Source: an uncultured Oscillibacter sp. (GTDB lineage Bacteria; Bacillota; Clostridia; Oscillospirales; Oscillospiraceae). Taken from it: a DNA stretch of 15,472 nucleotides. The first letter of the stretch is position 1, and the number at the start of each line of letters is the position of its first letter. The DNA lies in contig CAJUBX010000058.1 of the NCBI GenBank assembly GCA_910585165.1, positions 1-15,472 of the forward strand. Direction: 5' to 3'. Position numbers and translations under genes: made by a program. The notes below the pieces were generated by a model. That model was not told the origin of the DNA. It saw only the letters and a program-made list of their open reading frames with translations, and searched no databases. Below are positions 1-6,609 of this stretch, piece after piece.

Positions 1-2105
1 TCCAGGGCATAGCGCAGGGCGTTGTCGATGAGGTTTTGGAACACCCGGTAAAGCCGCTTGCCGTCGGCGGTGATCATCACCGGCTCCTCCGGCAGGTCCG
101 CCCGGAAGGTCAGGGCGCTTTTTTGAATCGGACCGTCCATGTCCGCCAGGGTCTGGCGCAGGAGCTTGGCAAGGTCCAGCCGCTCCAGGTGGACGGGGAG
201 CTGGTCCGCCGCCGCCTTGCTGATTTCAAACACGTCCTCCACCATGGTCTTGAGGCGCTTGGCCTTGCCGTCGATGATGTTCGCGTAGTCCGCCGCCGCC
301 GGGGGCAGGTCCTCCTGCCGCAGAAGCTCCGCGTAGGAGAGGATGGAGGTCAGGGGGGTTTTCAGATCGTGGGAGACGTTGCTCACCAGCTCCACCTTCA
401 TCCGCTCGCTGCGGGTCTGCTCCTCCAGGGCCGCCCGCATGCCCGCCTGGATGTCGTTGAGGCTCTCCGCCGTCCGCCGCAGGTCCGCGTCTTCGGGCAG
501 TTCCAGGGGCCTTTCCAGGTCCCCGGCCCGGACGGCCTCCACCTGGTCCGCAAGACGCCCCAGGTCCCGGGCCAGGCCCCCCTGGCAGCGCTGGAACAGC
601 GCCAGGGCCAGCGCCGCCAGCAGCACGGGGATCAGATAGACCGTCCAGATGAGCCACGCGGGGGCCACCCCGATCAGCGTCAGGTTGATGAGCGTGCCCA
701 GGACCTCCGCCGCCAGAAGCCACGCCGCCGAAATCAACAGCGCCGTTCGGCGGCTGAGCCGCCTCTCAATGGGCCGTTTCAGGTCCCTTCCGCGAAGCGC
801 CCGAAAAAAGGGCCGCAGGAGGGACCTCCGGACCTCCCTGGGGTTGTATTTGTGGTCGTTGCGGATAAGCCAGCAGAGCCAGAAGAGGGTCAGCGTCCCC
901 GGCAGATTCATGGTGGCCAGCCGCAGAATTGCCATGCCCCAGTCGGAGAGCGCGTATCCGCCGCCCCAGCCGCAGCCGTAAAGAAGCTCATAAACCAAAT
1001 CCAGGTTGGCAAGCCCCGGCAGAAAGGCCCAGCAGGCGCACGCGCCCACCAGAAGGAACCGCGCCTCCGTCCAGACGGGATGGGTCCAGGCGGCGATTTT
1101 CCGTCTTAGCGGCTCCGCGGATTTGCGCAGGAAAAGCCCCAGAACCAGGCACGCAAGGCCCGCCCCCAGCAGCGCGGCTTGGGTGCGGTAAAAGGTCCGG
1201 CTGTCCTCCACCACCTGGGCAATGCTGTAAAAGGTGTTGTTGTAATAGGTCCCGCCGTTTTGGTAGTCCACATTGTAATAACGGACAGGCGTCTCCCGGA
1301 CGGCCAGGACCACCCGTACGCCGCTCAGCTGCTCCGCCGCCGGAAAGTTCTGGTAGCCGGGGACAAACCATTGGGAATCCCCGTCATAGTATCCGTTTCC
1401 GTAGACATCCAGCTCCTGGCCATCCTTCAGAATAGAGACTTTCCCATTCAGGAACTGGAGATAGAAGTTGTACCCCTCCAAGGACCGGGCCAGAAGCTGG
1501 CTCTGCCGGTCCCCGGCGTTGCAGAAGACCTTGTGGTCTTCGCTCCCCTCCGCGCCGTTTCGGATGTAGTAGAGGACGTTCTTGTCGTTTCGGTAGGCCG
1601 CGTCCGGCTCTCGCACTTTGTCCGGCTCCCCGCTGTCCTCCTCAAACTCCGGGACGGATTCGGAGGGCTCCGCAGCCATTCCCCGGCCCACCGCCACGGC
1701 CTCGGTGTACGGGTAGAAGCCCCACCAGGCCCTGTACGCCTCCTCCTGGGCCGTCACCACATCGCCATAGCCCAGCCAAGGGCCGTAACTGTAAGCGTCC
1801 AGCCTTCCTCCGGCCCCGATGGTCAAAAACTCCCGCAGGAGGGAGGAGACCTCCGCCCGGAACGCGTCCGTCTCCTGCCAGTCCCGCTCCCACCGGGGGG
1901 AGGGGTCCCGCTGCCAGGCGATCCGGTCCCCCATGGCCCCCAGGCTGGAGAGGACCAGGGACGCGCCCAGGAAAAAGGCCAGGAAGCCCGCCAGGGCTCC
2001 GGCCCGCCTGCCGGGCCGGGGGGCTCCCGCCGGAGCCCCGTCTTCTTTGAGGGGGGCGGCGTAGTATTCCCGCTCCCCCTCAGTGTTGTTCCATCTTGTA
2101 TCCAA
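1..2105 (-). CDS. Multi-pass sensor histidine kinase, system A (3' end outside window)
   Basis: Membrane sensor kinase expected to autophosphorylate on a His and pass phosphate to the regulator encoded just upstream (2080-2778). An uninterrupted minus-strand frame of about 701 codons runs off the left edge. Read in order: a basic N-terminus, TM1 at about residues 36-57, a roughly 245-residue extracytoplasmic part, five more hydrophobic segments (about 308-325, 349-370, 390-412, 454-476, 484-503), a HAMP-like linker (about 505-560), the H box SHDLKTPL with His579, and the N box QNLIDNAL near residue 695. The G boxes lie outside. The start is uncertain: no ATG is suitable. TTG at 2105, overlapping the regulator gene by 26 nt, is the only start codon I found ahead of TM1, but a purine-rich stretch just downstream (about 2071-2080) may mark a different start. 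The length and number of membrane spans exceed the simple two-TM kinase layout. The ligand is unknown. Confidence 0.9.
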   Translation of the reverse strand, partial: MDTRWNNTEGEREYYAAPLKEDGAPAGAPRPGRRAGALAGFLAFFLGASLVLSSLGAMGDRIAWQRDPSPRWERDWQETDAFRAEVSSLLREFLTIGAGGRLDAYSYGPWLGYGDVVTAQEEAYRAWWGFYPYTEAVAVGRGMAAEPSESVPEFEEDSGEPDKVREPDAAYRNDKNVLYYIRNGAEGSEDHKVFCNAGDRQSQLLARSLEGYNFYLQFLNGKVSILKDGQELDVYGNGYYDGDSQWFVPGYQNFPAAEQLSGVRVVLAVRETPVRYYNVDYQNGGTYYNNTFYSIAQVVEDSRTFYRTQAALLGAGLACLVLGLFLRKSAEPLRRKIAAWTHPVWTEARFLLVGACACWAFLPGLANLDLVYELLYGCGWGGGYALSDWGMAILRLATMNLPGTLTLFWLCWLIRNDHKYNPREVRRSLLRPFFRALRGRDLKRPIERRLSRRTALLISAAWLLAAEVLGTLINLTLIGVAPAWLIWTVYLIPVLLAALALALFQRCQGGLARDLGRLADQVEAVRAGDLERPLELPEDADLRRTAESLNDIQAGMRAALEEQTRSERMKVELVSNVSHDLKTPLTSILSYAELLRQEDLPPAAADYANIIDGKAKRLKTMVEDVFEISKAAADQLPVHLERLDLAKLLRQTLADMDGPIQKSALTFRADLPEEPVMITADGKRLYRVFQNLIDNALRYAL

Positions 2106-2778
2106 TGCCCCACACCACCTTGATATAGTCTGGCTCCTTGGGATTCAGCTCGATTTTTTCCCGGATGCGGCGGATGTGGACCATCACCGTATTCTCGCAG
2201 GAAAAGGCGTCCTCGTTCCACACCCGGCGGTAGATTTCCTCGGCGGGGAAAATCTGCCCGGGGTGGCGGATGAGGAGGTCCACGATCTTCGTCTCCGTGG
2301 GGGTGAGCTTCACCTCGTCCCCGTCGGCCCGGAGCACCCGCCCGGCGGGGTCGTAGCTCAGCCGCCCGTTGACGATTGCGCCCCGCCGCCCCTCGGCGTT
2401 CACGTCGCCAAGAGACGTGTACCGCCGCAGCTGGCTCCGCACCCGGGCGGCCAGCTCCTGGGGGTTATAGGGCTTTGTGACGTAGTCGTCGGCCCCCATG
2501 GAAAGGCCCAGAATCTTGTCCGTGTCCTCGCTCTTGGCGGAGAGGACGATGACCGGCAGGTTCCGCTTCTCCCGGATGCGCAGCAGGGCGGAAAGGCCGT
2601 CCAGCTTCGGCATCATCACGTCGATGAGGATGAGCTTCACCGCCGGGTCCATGCACGCCTCCACGGCCTGGAGGCCGTCGTAGGCCCGGCGGACCTGCCA
2701 GCCCTCCCGTTCCAGGGTGATGGCGATGGCGTTCACGATTTCCGGGTCGTCGTCCACAACCAAAATGCATTCGTTCAT
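2080..2778 (-). CDS. OmpR-family response regulator, system A
   Basis: DNA-binding response regulator of 232 aa. The receiver domain spans about residues 1-120, with the acidic pocket VVDDD (8-11), phosphoacceptor Asp53 in LIDVMMPKLDG and Lys102 in VTKPYNP. A winged-helix trans_reg_C domain follows (about 135-232), with the typical RRVWNED and HIRRIREKIE segments and the closing GIGYKME. I start it at the ATG at 2778 rather than the longer in-frame start at 2820, because a GGGAGG ribosome site lies about 10 nt upstream and the receiver begins directly with MNECILVVDD. The gene overlaps the cognate kinase, which implies co-translation. A set of TCTTA-type repeats with 11-bp phasing lies 45-85 bp upstream and may be its own operator. 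The overall type is VanR/PhoP-like; the regulon cannot be told from sequence. Confidence 0.95.
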   Translation of the reverse strand: MNECILVVDDDPEIVNAIAITLEREGWQVRRAYDGLQAVEACMDPAVKLILIDVMMPKLDGLSALLRIREKRNLPVIVLSAKSEDTDKILGLSMGADDYVTKPYNPQELAARVRSQLRRYTSLGDVNAEGRRGAIVNGRLSYDPAGRVLRADGDEVKLTPTETKIVDLLIRHPGQIFPAEEIYRRVWNEDAFSCENTVMVHIRRIREKIELNPKEPDYIKVVWGIGYKMEQH

Positions 2779-2821
2779 ACCGGGCTTCCTCCCTTGAGCT
2801 GCTTTCAGCATAACAGGCAAA

Positions 2822-2862
2822 TCTTACAAACGGCCTGACAAAATTCTTAAGGATTTCTTACA
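2822..2862 (-). promoter_or_regulatory. Candidate response-regulator binding repeats
   Basis: On the plus strand TCTTACA occurs at 2822-2828 and 2856-2862, and TCTTAAG at 2845-2851. The last two are exactly 11 bp apart and the first is 23 bp from the second, so all three fall on about the same helix face. OmpR-family regulators commonly bind direct repeats spaced by one helical turn, so autoregulation of system A is a reasonable inference. No convincing -35/-10 pair with normal spacing was found here, so the promoter itself is not placed. Confidence 0.4.
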
Positions 2863-2870
2863 TCTGCAAA

Positions 2871-3082
2871 GGGAAGGGCGGGGGAGGCTCCTCCGCCCGA
2901 GGCTTCCCAAAAACAAGAGTTTTACGCGGCGGGAAGGAAGGGTGTGTGCGGGGAACCCAGGAAGGGTTCCCTGCACCATTGAAATCCTAAATTTTCAGAA
3001 CTTTGAAAAGTTCTGAAAATTTGCCCCAGCTTGTCGAAAAAACTTTTTCGACAAGCTGGGGCGGGGGAGGCTCCCCCGCCCC
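2871..3082. repeat. Cluster of extragenic palindromes between two-component systems
   Basis: Five inverted repeats lie nearly end to end in about 210 bp. They are: a GC-rich imperfect hairpin 2871-2908; arms 2946-2958 / 2964-2976 (13 bp, one G-T wobble); arms 2989-3004 / 3007-3022 (16 bp, perfect, AT-rich); arms 3023-3041 / 3044-3062 (19 bp, perfect, 2-nt loop); and arms 3058-3069 / 3071-3082 (12 bp, GC-rich). The last shares bases with the fourth and reaches into the stop codon of the system B kinase. The GC-rich motif GGGCGGGGGAGGCT appears in both the first and last hairpins. At least some should act as a transcription stop for the minus-strand operon. The duplicated motif suggests a repeated extragenic palindrome family. 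Confidence 0.75.
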
Positions 3083-4317
3083 TACCGTTTCAGCGGCATG
3101 GTGAACAAAAACCGCGTCCCCTCCCCGCCGCTTTCGGCCCGGAGGGTCCCCTTGTGCTCCTGGGCGATGACGGCGGCAATGCTCAGCCCCAGGCCGAAGC
3201 CGCTCTTCTCCCCCCGAGAGGCGTCCGCCCGGTAAAACCGCTCAAACAGCCGCTCCAGCTGCTCCGGCGGGATGGGCCCGCCGGGGTTGGAAACCGTCAG
3301 CCGGGCCTGCCGCTCCGTCTTTTCCAGCGTCAGCGTGATGGTTCCCCCCTCAGCGCCGTACTTCACGGCGTTATCCAGCAAAACGGAGGTAAGCCGCCGC
3401 AGCTTGTCCCCATCCCCCAGCACCAAAACGTCCTCCGCCACCCGGTACTCCAGGGGCTTTCCCGCCTCGAAGGCCACCGGCTCGAAGGCCAGGGCGCAGT
3501 CCCCGGCGATATCGCTCAGCGAAACCTCCCCCGGCGGCGGCGCCTGGGCCATGCTGTCTGCCCGGGCCAGGGTCAGCATCTCCTCTACCAAACGCTTCAT
3601 CTGCCGGGACTCGGAGAGGATGTTGTCCGTCCACCGGGCGGGCCGGTCCTCCAGGGGCAGGGCGGAGAGCAGCTCCGCGTTGGACAAAATCACCGTCAGG
3701 GGGGTCTTCAGCTCGTGGGACGCGTCGGAGAGGAACTGCCGCTGCTGCCTCCAGGCCCGCTCCACGGGTTCCGTCGCCCACCGGGCCAGGGCCGCCGAAA
3801 CCCCCAGCAGCAGCAAAAACGCCGCCAGGGCAATGCGCAGGTAGGACCCCATCATCTCCCGGAGCATCGCCCGCTCCATGGACATGTCCACGAAGGCCAG
3901 CCGCTGGTACAGCCCGTTGTCCCGCCGGAGGTAGCGGAGGCTGTAGCTTTGAATCACGCCCTCCGGCGGCTTCTGGCCCAGGCAGTCCTCCAAAATGGCG
4001 GTGAGCTCCGCCGTGTCCTCCAGCCCGGCGTAGGTCCCCCCGGTGACATAGGCGGCGTAGGCCCCGCCGCCGCCGGGCCAGACGCTGACGGTGAAATAGG
4101 GCAGCAGCAGCTTGTCCCCGCCGATTTCCACGCCGATTTCGGGCTTCCGCCCGCCGGGAAGGGCCTCCTCCTGAATGACCCGGTAGAGCACCTCCCGGCT
4201 CAAATCCTCCACGTTTCCCCGGAGGGCGGCAAAAATGGCGAAGCACACCGCCGCCAGCACGGCCGTGACCAGGGCCATGCACACCGCCACGAATTTCAGC
4301 CGCAGCTTTCGAATCAT
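3082..4317 (-). CDS. Sensor histidine kinase, system B
   Basis: Two-TM membrane kinase of 411 aa that should phosphorylate the regulator at 4418-5095. TM1 is at about residues 8-33, an extracytoplasmic sensor part covers about 34-160, and TM2 is at about 161-181. HisKA has the H box SHELKTPLTVIL (His201). HATPase_c has N box LLDNAVKYG, F box FERFYRAD and G2 box GFGLGLSIA, and the protein ends in FTMPLKR. All catalytic boxes are intact. There is no clear full HAMP domain; only a short linker separates TM2 from the H box. An AAGAGG ribosome site precedes the ATG. It is the third gene of the DUF4340-RR-HK operon, separated from the regulator by 100 bp that contain a small hairpin. The signal is unknown. 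Confidence 0.94.
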   Translation of the reverse strand: MIRKLRLKFVAVCMALVTAVLAAVCFAIFAALRGNVEDLSREVLYRVIQEEALPGGRKPEIGVEIGGDKLLLPYFTVSVWPGGGGAYAAYVTGGTYAGLEDTAELTAILEDCLGQKPPEGVIQSYSLRYLRRDNGLYQRLAFVDMSMERAMLREMMGSYLRIALAAFLLLLGVSAALARWATEPVERAWRQQRQFLSDASHELKTPLTVILSNAELLSALPLEDRPARWTDNILSESRQMKRLVEEMLTLARADSMAQAPPPGEVSLSDIAGDCALAFEPVAFEAGKPLEYRVAEDVLVLGDGDKLRRLTSVLLDNAVKYGAEGGTITLTLEKTERQARLTVSNPGGPIPPEQLERLFERFYRADASRGEKSGFGLGLSIAAVIAQEHKGTLRAESGGEGTRFLFTMPLKR

Positions 4318-4360
4318 GCTCCGTTACCTCTTGTGCATAAGTTTGTGGAAACTGTGTAAA

Positions 4361-4376
4361 ACCGCCAGAGGGCGGC
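4361..4376 (-). promoter_or_regulatory. Small intra-operon hairpin, possible attenuator
   Basis: In the RR-HK gap the arms ACCGCC (4361-4366) and GGCGGC (4371-4376) pair around a 4-nt loop. Reading in the minus (transcribed) direction, the stem is followed by TTTT. The stem is short (5 bp plus a wobble), so it is at best a weak terminator or an mRNA processing or stability element that lowers kinase relative to regulator expression. Confidence 0.3.
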
Positions 4377-4417
4377 AGGGAAGATAGGCGGAACTCACAG
4401 TTGACGAAACGCCTGTT

Positions 4418-5095
4418 TCAGCGGTCCTCCTCCAGGCAGTAGCCCGCCATGCGGATGGTGCGGATGCGGACCCCGGCGTGGATGTGAGCCAGCTTTTTGC
4501 GCAGGAAGGAGATGTATACCTCCACGTTGTTGTCCTCCGCCTCGGACTCGTAGCCCCAGATTTTCACCAGCAGCGACTCCTTGGCCAGCACCAGGTTCCG
4601 GTTCAGCATCAAAAGCTCCATCATGTCGAACTCCTTCCGGCTGAGGCGGACGGACCGCTCCCCGCAGGAGAGGGTAAAGCTGCTTTTGTCCAGCCGCACC
4701 CCGCAAAACTCCAGCAGGTCCGGATTCCGCAGCTCCGGCTGCCGCCGGGCCAGGGCCCGGACGCAGGCCAGCAGCTCCTTGGGGTCGAAGGGCTTGGTCA
4801 GGTAGTAATCCGCTCCCCGGTCCAATCCCTCCACCTTGTCCGCCGTCTCCGACCGGGCGGTGAGCATCAGCACCGGCACGGCGCTTCCCGACTCCCGGAG
4901 GCGGCGCAGCACGGTGAAGCCGTCCATTTTGGGCAGCATCACGTCCAGCAGTATCACGTCGTAAATGCCCGTCAGCGCCTCGTCCAGGCCGGACTCGCCG
5001 TCCCGGCGCACGTCGGCGGTGTAGCCGCCAAGCTCCAGCAAATCCTGCAAGGTGGCGGCCAGCCGGGCCTCGTCCTCAATTACCAGCACCCGCAT
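4418..5095 (-). CDS. OmpR-family response regulator, system B
   Basis: Response regulator of 225 aa. The receiver domain covers about residues 1-118, with Glu/Asp pocket IEDEA, phosphoacceptor Asp51 in LLDVMLPKMDG, and Lys101 in LTKPFDP. The C-terminal winged helix (about 127-225) shows RLSRKEFDMMELL, VKIWGYES, the recognition-helix region NNVEVYISFLRKKL, and RTIRMAGYCLE. The start is the ATG at 5095, preceded by AAGGAGG that overlaps the stop codon of the DUF4340 gene (12 nt between the two genes), so translation is likely coupled. It belongs to the QseB/CusR-like side of the family by general appearance; targets cannot be assigned. No separate promoter was seen. Confidence 0.95.
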   Translation of the reverse strand: MRVLVIEDEARLAATLQDLLELGGYTADVRRDGESGLDEALTGIYDVILLDVMLPKMDGFTVLRRLRESGSAVPVLMLTARSETADKVEGLDRGADYYLTKPFDPKELLACVRALARRQPELRNPDLLEFCGVRLDKSSFTLSCGERSVRLSRKEFDMMELLMLNRNLVLAKESLLVKIWGYESEAEDNNVEVYISFLRKKLAHIHAGVRIRTIRMAGYCLEEDR

Positions 5096-5107
5096 GGGCG
5101 TTCCTCC

Positions 5108-6184
5108 TTATCCTTCCCCCTGTCCGGCGGGCTGGGCCCCGCCCCGGATTCCGCCGGAGGAAATCAGCATCAGCGCGTCCGCGCTGTCGCTGGACAGGGC
5201 GTAAATGGGCCCGTCCTCCTCCAGCCGGACGTAGCGGCCGGACTCATCCGGCATCCGGGCCCCCACGGTGAGGGTAAAGGTCTGGTCCGCGCCGCCTGCG
5301 GCGTACTCCACCTTTAAGATGGCGTCGGCCCTGTCGAAGCCGCAGATTTTGGCTGCCTCCTCGCTGGGGTAGTAGTCCACGCACTTGGCCATGGACATGG
5401 CCGCCAGATCGTGGAGCAGGTCCTGGAACAGGGGGCTGGCGGTGACGTTGTCGCTGCCCTCGAACCACAGCGCGGGCTGGTCCTCCCCGCCGGAGCGCCG
5501 GGCGGTCAGGGTGACGGCGGGGCGCTCCGGCTCCTCCGCCGCCTCCCCGTCCTCTCCCTCCGCCGCCGGGAGGGGGCCCTGGATGGTAATGGCCCGCAGC
5601 TTCCCCTCGCCAAGGTCCGGCAGCTCCGGCAGGGCGCACATGTCGTATATGGGCGTCTGCATCAGCTTTACCAGGGTGTCGGCCACGATGTAAACCGTGG
5701 ACTCGTCCCCGTTCATCATCATATAATAGCTGTCGCCGTCGGTGGTGGTCTTGCCGAAGGCCAGGTTCTGCTCCCCCGCCTCCGCCGAGGCGGTAAGGGT
5801 GGCGGAGGGGCTGTCCAGGCCGTACTCCGCCAGGCTCTCCCCGGCGGGCAGGACCTGCTGGAACTTCAAAGCGGCCAGCGCCTCTAAAATGGAGAGCACC
5901 GTCTCGTCCTTCAGCGGGAAGTCCGGCCCGTCGGCCCAAATCCACTTCCCCTCCTCGTCCAGGGCGAAGGAGAGGGTGGCGGAGCCGTTATAGCAGCGCA
6001 GGGCGGTGTAGGCCCCGGCGTCCGGGGCCGCGGCGCTTCCGGGAAGGCCGGAGGCGGCGCTCCCCGCCAGGGCCTCCTCCCGCCCCTCCCGGTAAATCAT
6101 GCCGAACACCACCAGCAGCGCCAGAAACAGCGCCCCGGCCACGCCCAGCAGCATGGTGACGGTCCGTCTCTCTTTCCAGGTCAT
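5108..6184 (-). CDS. DUF4340 membrane-anchored protein
   Basis: Protein of 358 aa with a short basic N-terminus and one membrane segment (about residues 9-31), so most of the chain should lie outside the membrane. There is no lipobox Cys. The first half shows the DUF4340 pattern: WIWADGPDFPL, then LEALAALKFQQV, then AEYGLDSPSATLT, then FGKTTTDGDSYYMMMNG, VYIVADTLVKLM. The second half repeats the fold loosely. I start it at 6184 (AGGAGG 8 nt upstream) instead of 6268, because the promoter overlaps the longer start. DUF4340 proteins are usually known from operons with GldG-like ABC transport systems. Here no ABC gene is in the window and the gene heads an operon with a two-component system, so it may be an accessory to the kinase. 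That role is inference. Confidence 0.85.
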   Translation of the reverse strand: MTWKERRTVTMLLGVAGALFLALLVVFGMIYREGREEALAGSAASGLPGSAAAPDAGAYTALRCYNGSATLSFALDEEGKWIWADGPDFPLKDETVLSILEALAALKFQQVLPAGESLAEYGLDSPSATLTASAEAGEQNLAFGKTTTDGDSYYMMMNGDESTVYIVADTLVKLMQTPIYDMCALPELPDLGEGKLRAITIQGPLPAAEGEDGEAAEEPERPAVTLTARRSGGEDQPALWFEGSDNVTASPLFQDLLHDLAAMSMAKCVDYYPSEEAAKICGFDRADAILKVEYAAGGADQTFTLTVGARMPDESGRYVRLEEDGPIYALSSDSADALMLISSGGIRGGAQPAGQGEG

Positions 6185-6205
6185 GAAACGTCCTCCTGTT
6201 TTAAT

Positions 6206-6224
6206 CCGGCGGCGGAGCCGCCGG
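6206..6224 (-). promoter_or_regulatory. Leader hairpin upstream of the DUF4340 gene
   Basis: Perfect 8-bp stem CCGGCGGC / GCCGCCGG with a 3-nt loop between the predicted transcription start and the ribosome site, followed in the transcript by ATTAAAA. It is too poor in U for a strong terminator; it may protect the 5' end of the mRNA or tune expression. Confidence 0.4.
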
Positions 6225-6238
6225 GAAATTGCCCCTCG

Positions 6239-6268
6239 ATTATATCCCATGCCGCCCGGTTTTGTCAA
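6239..6268 (-). promoter_or_regulatory. Sigma-A-type promoter of the DUF4340-RR-HK operon
   Basis: On the minus strand a perfect TTGACA (6263-6268) is followed after 18 bp by a perfect TATAAT (6239-6244). The predicted start lies about 45-50 nt before the start codon at 6184. This is the clearest promoter in the window and also settles the start of the DUF4340 gene. Confidence 0.85.
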
Positions 6269-6434
6269 TTTTACGGCCCCAGGCTGAAAGGCTTCTGAAA
6301 GGGCCCGGAGCGAAGGTTCACAAATTATTTATAAAAAATCCAGATTGATTTCAAATTTCCGGGGTATGCTAAGACCATCCTCTGCGGAGGAGACACGATT
6401 TCCTCTCTTTCTGTTTCTTTTTCCCTCTTTTTTG

Positions 6435-6471
6435 CCGGCGGCGGGATTTTCCCCTCCGCCGGATTTTTTTT
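6435..6471 (+). terminator. Orphan rho-independent terminator upstream of the hydrogenase gene
   Basis: Stem CCGGCGG (6435-6441) / CCGCCGG (6456-6462), extended internally by GGG/CCC, followed by eight T (6464-6471). It reads on the plus strand, yet the only annotated gene to its left runs the other way. It should therefore end a short unannotated plus-strand transcript, or act as a leader terminator for hydrogenase transcription started further upstream. Confidence 0.75.
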
Positions 6472-6506
6472 GCGCCGCTCTCCCCCGGCCTGGGAGCAAG
6501 AACCTC

Positions 6507-6535
6507 TTGCAATGTGGCGGGGCGTCCGCTATAAT
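6507..6535 (+). promoter_or_regulatory. Promoter of the [FeFe]-hydrogenase gene
   Basis: TTGCAA (6507-6512), 17-bp spacer, perfect TATAAT (6530-6535). Transcription would begin near 6542, giving a leader of about 65 nt before the ATG at 6610 with its AGGAGG ribosome site. It lies immediately downstream of the orphan terminator. Confidence 0.8.
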
Positions 6536-6609
6536 AGGCTTGGACCGTATTGGTTTATTATTTCACAAGGAACAGGCGCGCCGCCTGAAAAAAATAGGAG
6601 GAAACTGCT

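Noticed and set aside
36..1109. Long plus-strand frame of 357 codons
   Set aside because: It mirrors the minus-strand histidine kinase, whose H box, N box and membrane segments are unmistakable; the plus-strand product is low-complexity Gly/Arg/Pro/Gln.
3031..4359. Plus-strand frame of 442 codons
   Set aside because: Shadow of the system B kinase caused by high GC; no ribosome site and no recognisable domain.
6185..6268. Upstream start for the DUF4340 gene at 6268
   Set aside because: The perfect TTGACA/TATAAT promoter lies within this stretch, and the AGGAGG site belongs to the ATG at 6184.
6315..6340. Rex-like half site TTCACAA near the hydrogenase promoter
   Set aside because: Only one half is present; no inverted partner at the expected distance.
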